From an uncultured Clostridia bacterium (GTDB lineage Bacteria > Bacillota > Clostridia > Oscillospirales > Oscillospiraceae), in contig CALZCW010000055.1 in the NCBI GenBank assembly GCA_945635805.1, positions 1 through 5,711 of the forward strand: a DNA stretch of 5,711 nt. The letters run 5' to 3'. Below the pieces are notes generated by a model. The model worked only from the letters and a program-made list of their open reading frames with translations, was not told the origin of the DNA and did not search any database. Position numbers and translations under genes: made by a program. How positions within the stretch are numbered: position 1 is the stretch's first letter; every line of letters begins with the position of its first letter. This document shows, in pieces, positions 5,703 through 5,711 of the stretch.

Positions 5703-5711
5703 ATGAAGGAA
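5703..5711 (+). CDS. start of a downstream gene, cut by window end
   Basis: The ATG at 5703 is preceded by GGGAG (5690-5694) with 8 nt spacing, a good initiation site 49 nt after the aspartokinase stop. No terminator is seen between, so it is probably the third gene of the hom operon. Only three codons (Met-Lys-Glu) are present. Another aspartate-family gene such as asd or thrB would fit the context, but nothing in the sequence identifies it. Confidence 0.5.

Noticed and set aside
4340..5704. 454-codon open frame on the minus strand opposite aspartokinase
   Set aside because: It covers the aspartokinase gene almost exactly, has a Gly/Val/His/Asp-rich shadow composition and no known motif. 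The plus strand has an intact, well-conserved protein.

Overview
The window is GC-rich chromosomal DNA. Its AGGAGG-type ribosome binding sites and Gram-positive style enzymes point to a low-diversity metabolic locus of a Firmicute. The GC-rich coding, the clostridial look of the aspartokinase and diaminopimelate epimerase, and the kinds of intergenic hairpin repeat suggest a gut Clostridia/Oscillospiraceae-like organism. That placement is inference; no rRNA or marker gene is present.

Layout. Positions 41-547 (+) encode a very small protein-kinase-like protein. Positions 548-790 hold no gene but are packed with two structured repeats: an imperfect 36-bp inverted-repeat element with two internal hairpins (570-696), and a twin-hairpin element (710-783). 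Next come two genes on the minus strand, dapF (791-1588) and, upstream of it in transcription, thrC (1596-3032). The gap between them is 7 nt and the dapF ribosome binding site overlaps the thrC stop codon. A 125-bp AT-rich divergent control region (3033-3157) separates thrC from a plus-strand operon of hom (3158-4315) and an aspartokinase gene (4337-5653). A third plus-strand gene begins at 5703 and is cut by the window end.

Function. All four well-recognised enzymes belong to the aspartate family of amino-acid synthesis. Aspartokinase makes aspartyl phosphate, the common first step. Homoserine dehydrogenase commits carbon to threonine/methionine. Threonine synthase finishes threonine. DapF makes meso-diaminopimelate for lysine and peptidoglycan. 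The divergent arrangement gives one short regulatory region control over both arms. That region has good face-to-face promoter candidates whose -10 boxes overlap, plus an 8-bp perfect dyad downstream of the hom promoter. Asd, homoserine kinase (thrB) and the dapA/dapB steps are not in the window.

No wholly new system is evident. The points most worth a second look are the two structured repeats, the compact kinase, the overlapping divergent promoters with their dyad and leader ORF, and the homoserine dehydrogenase whose C-terminus is too short for a normal ACT domain.
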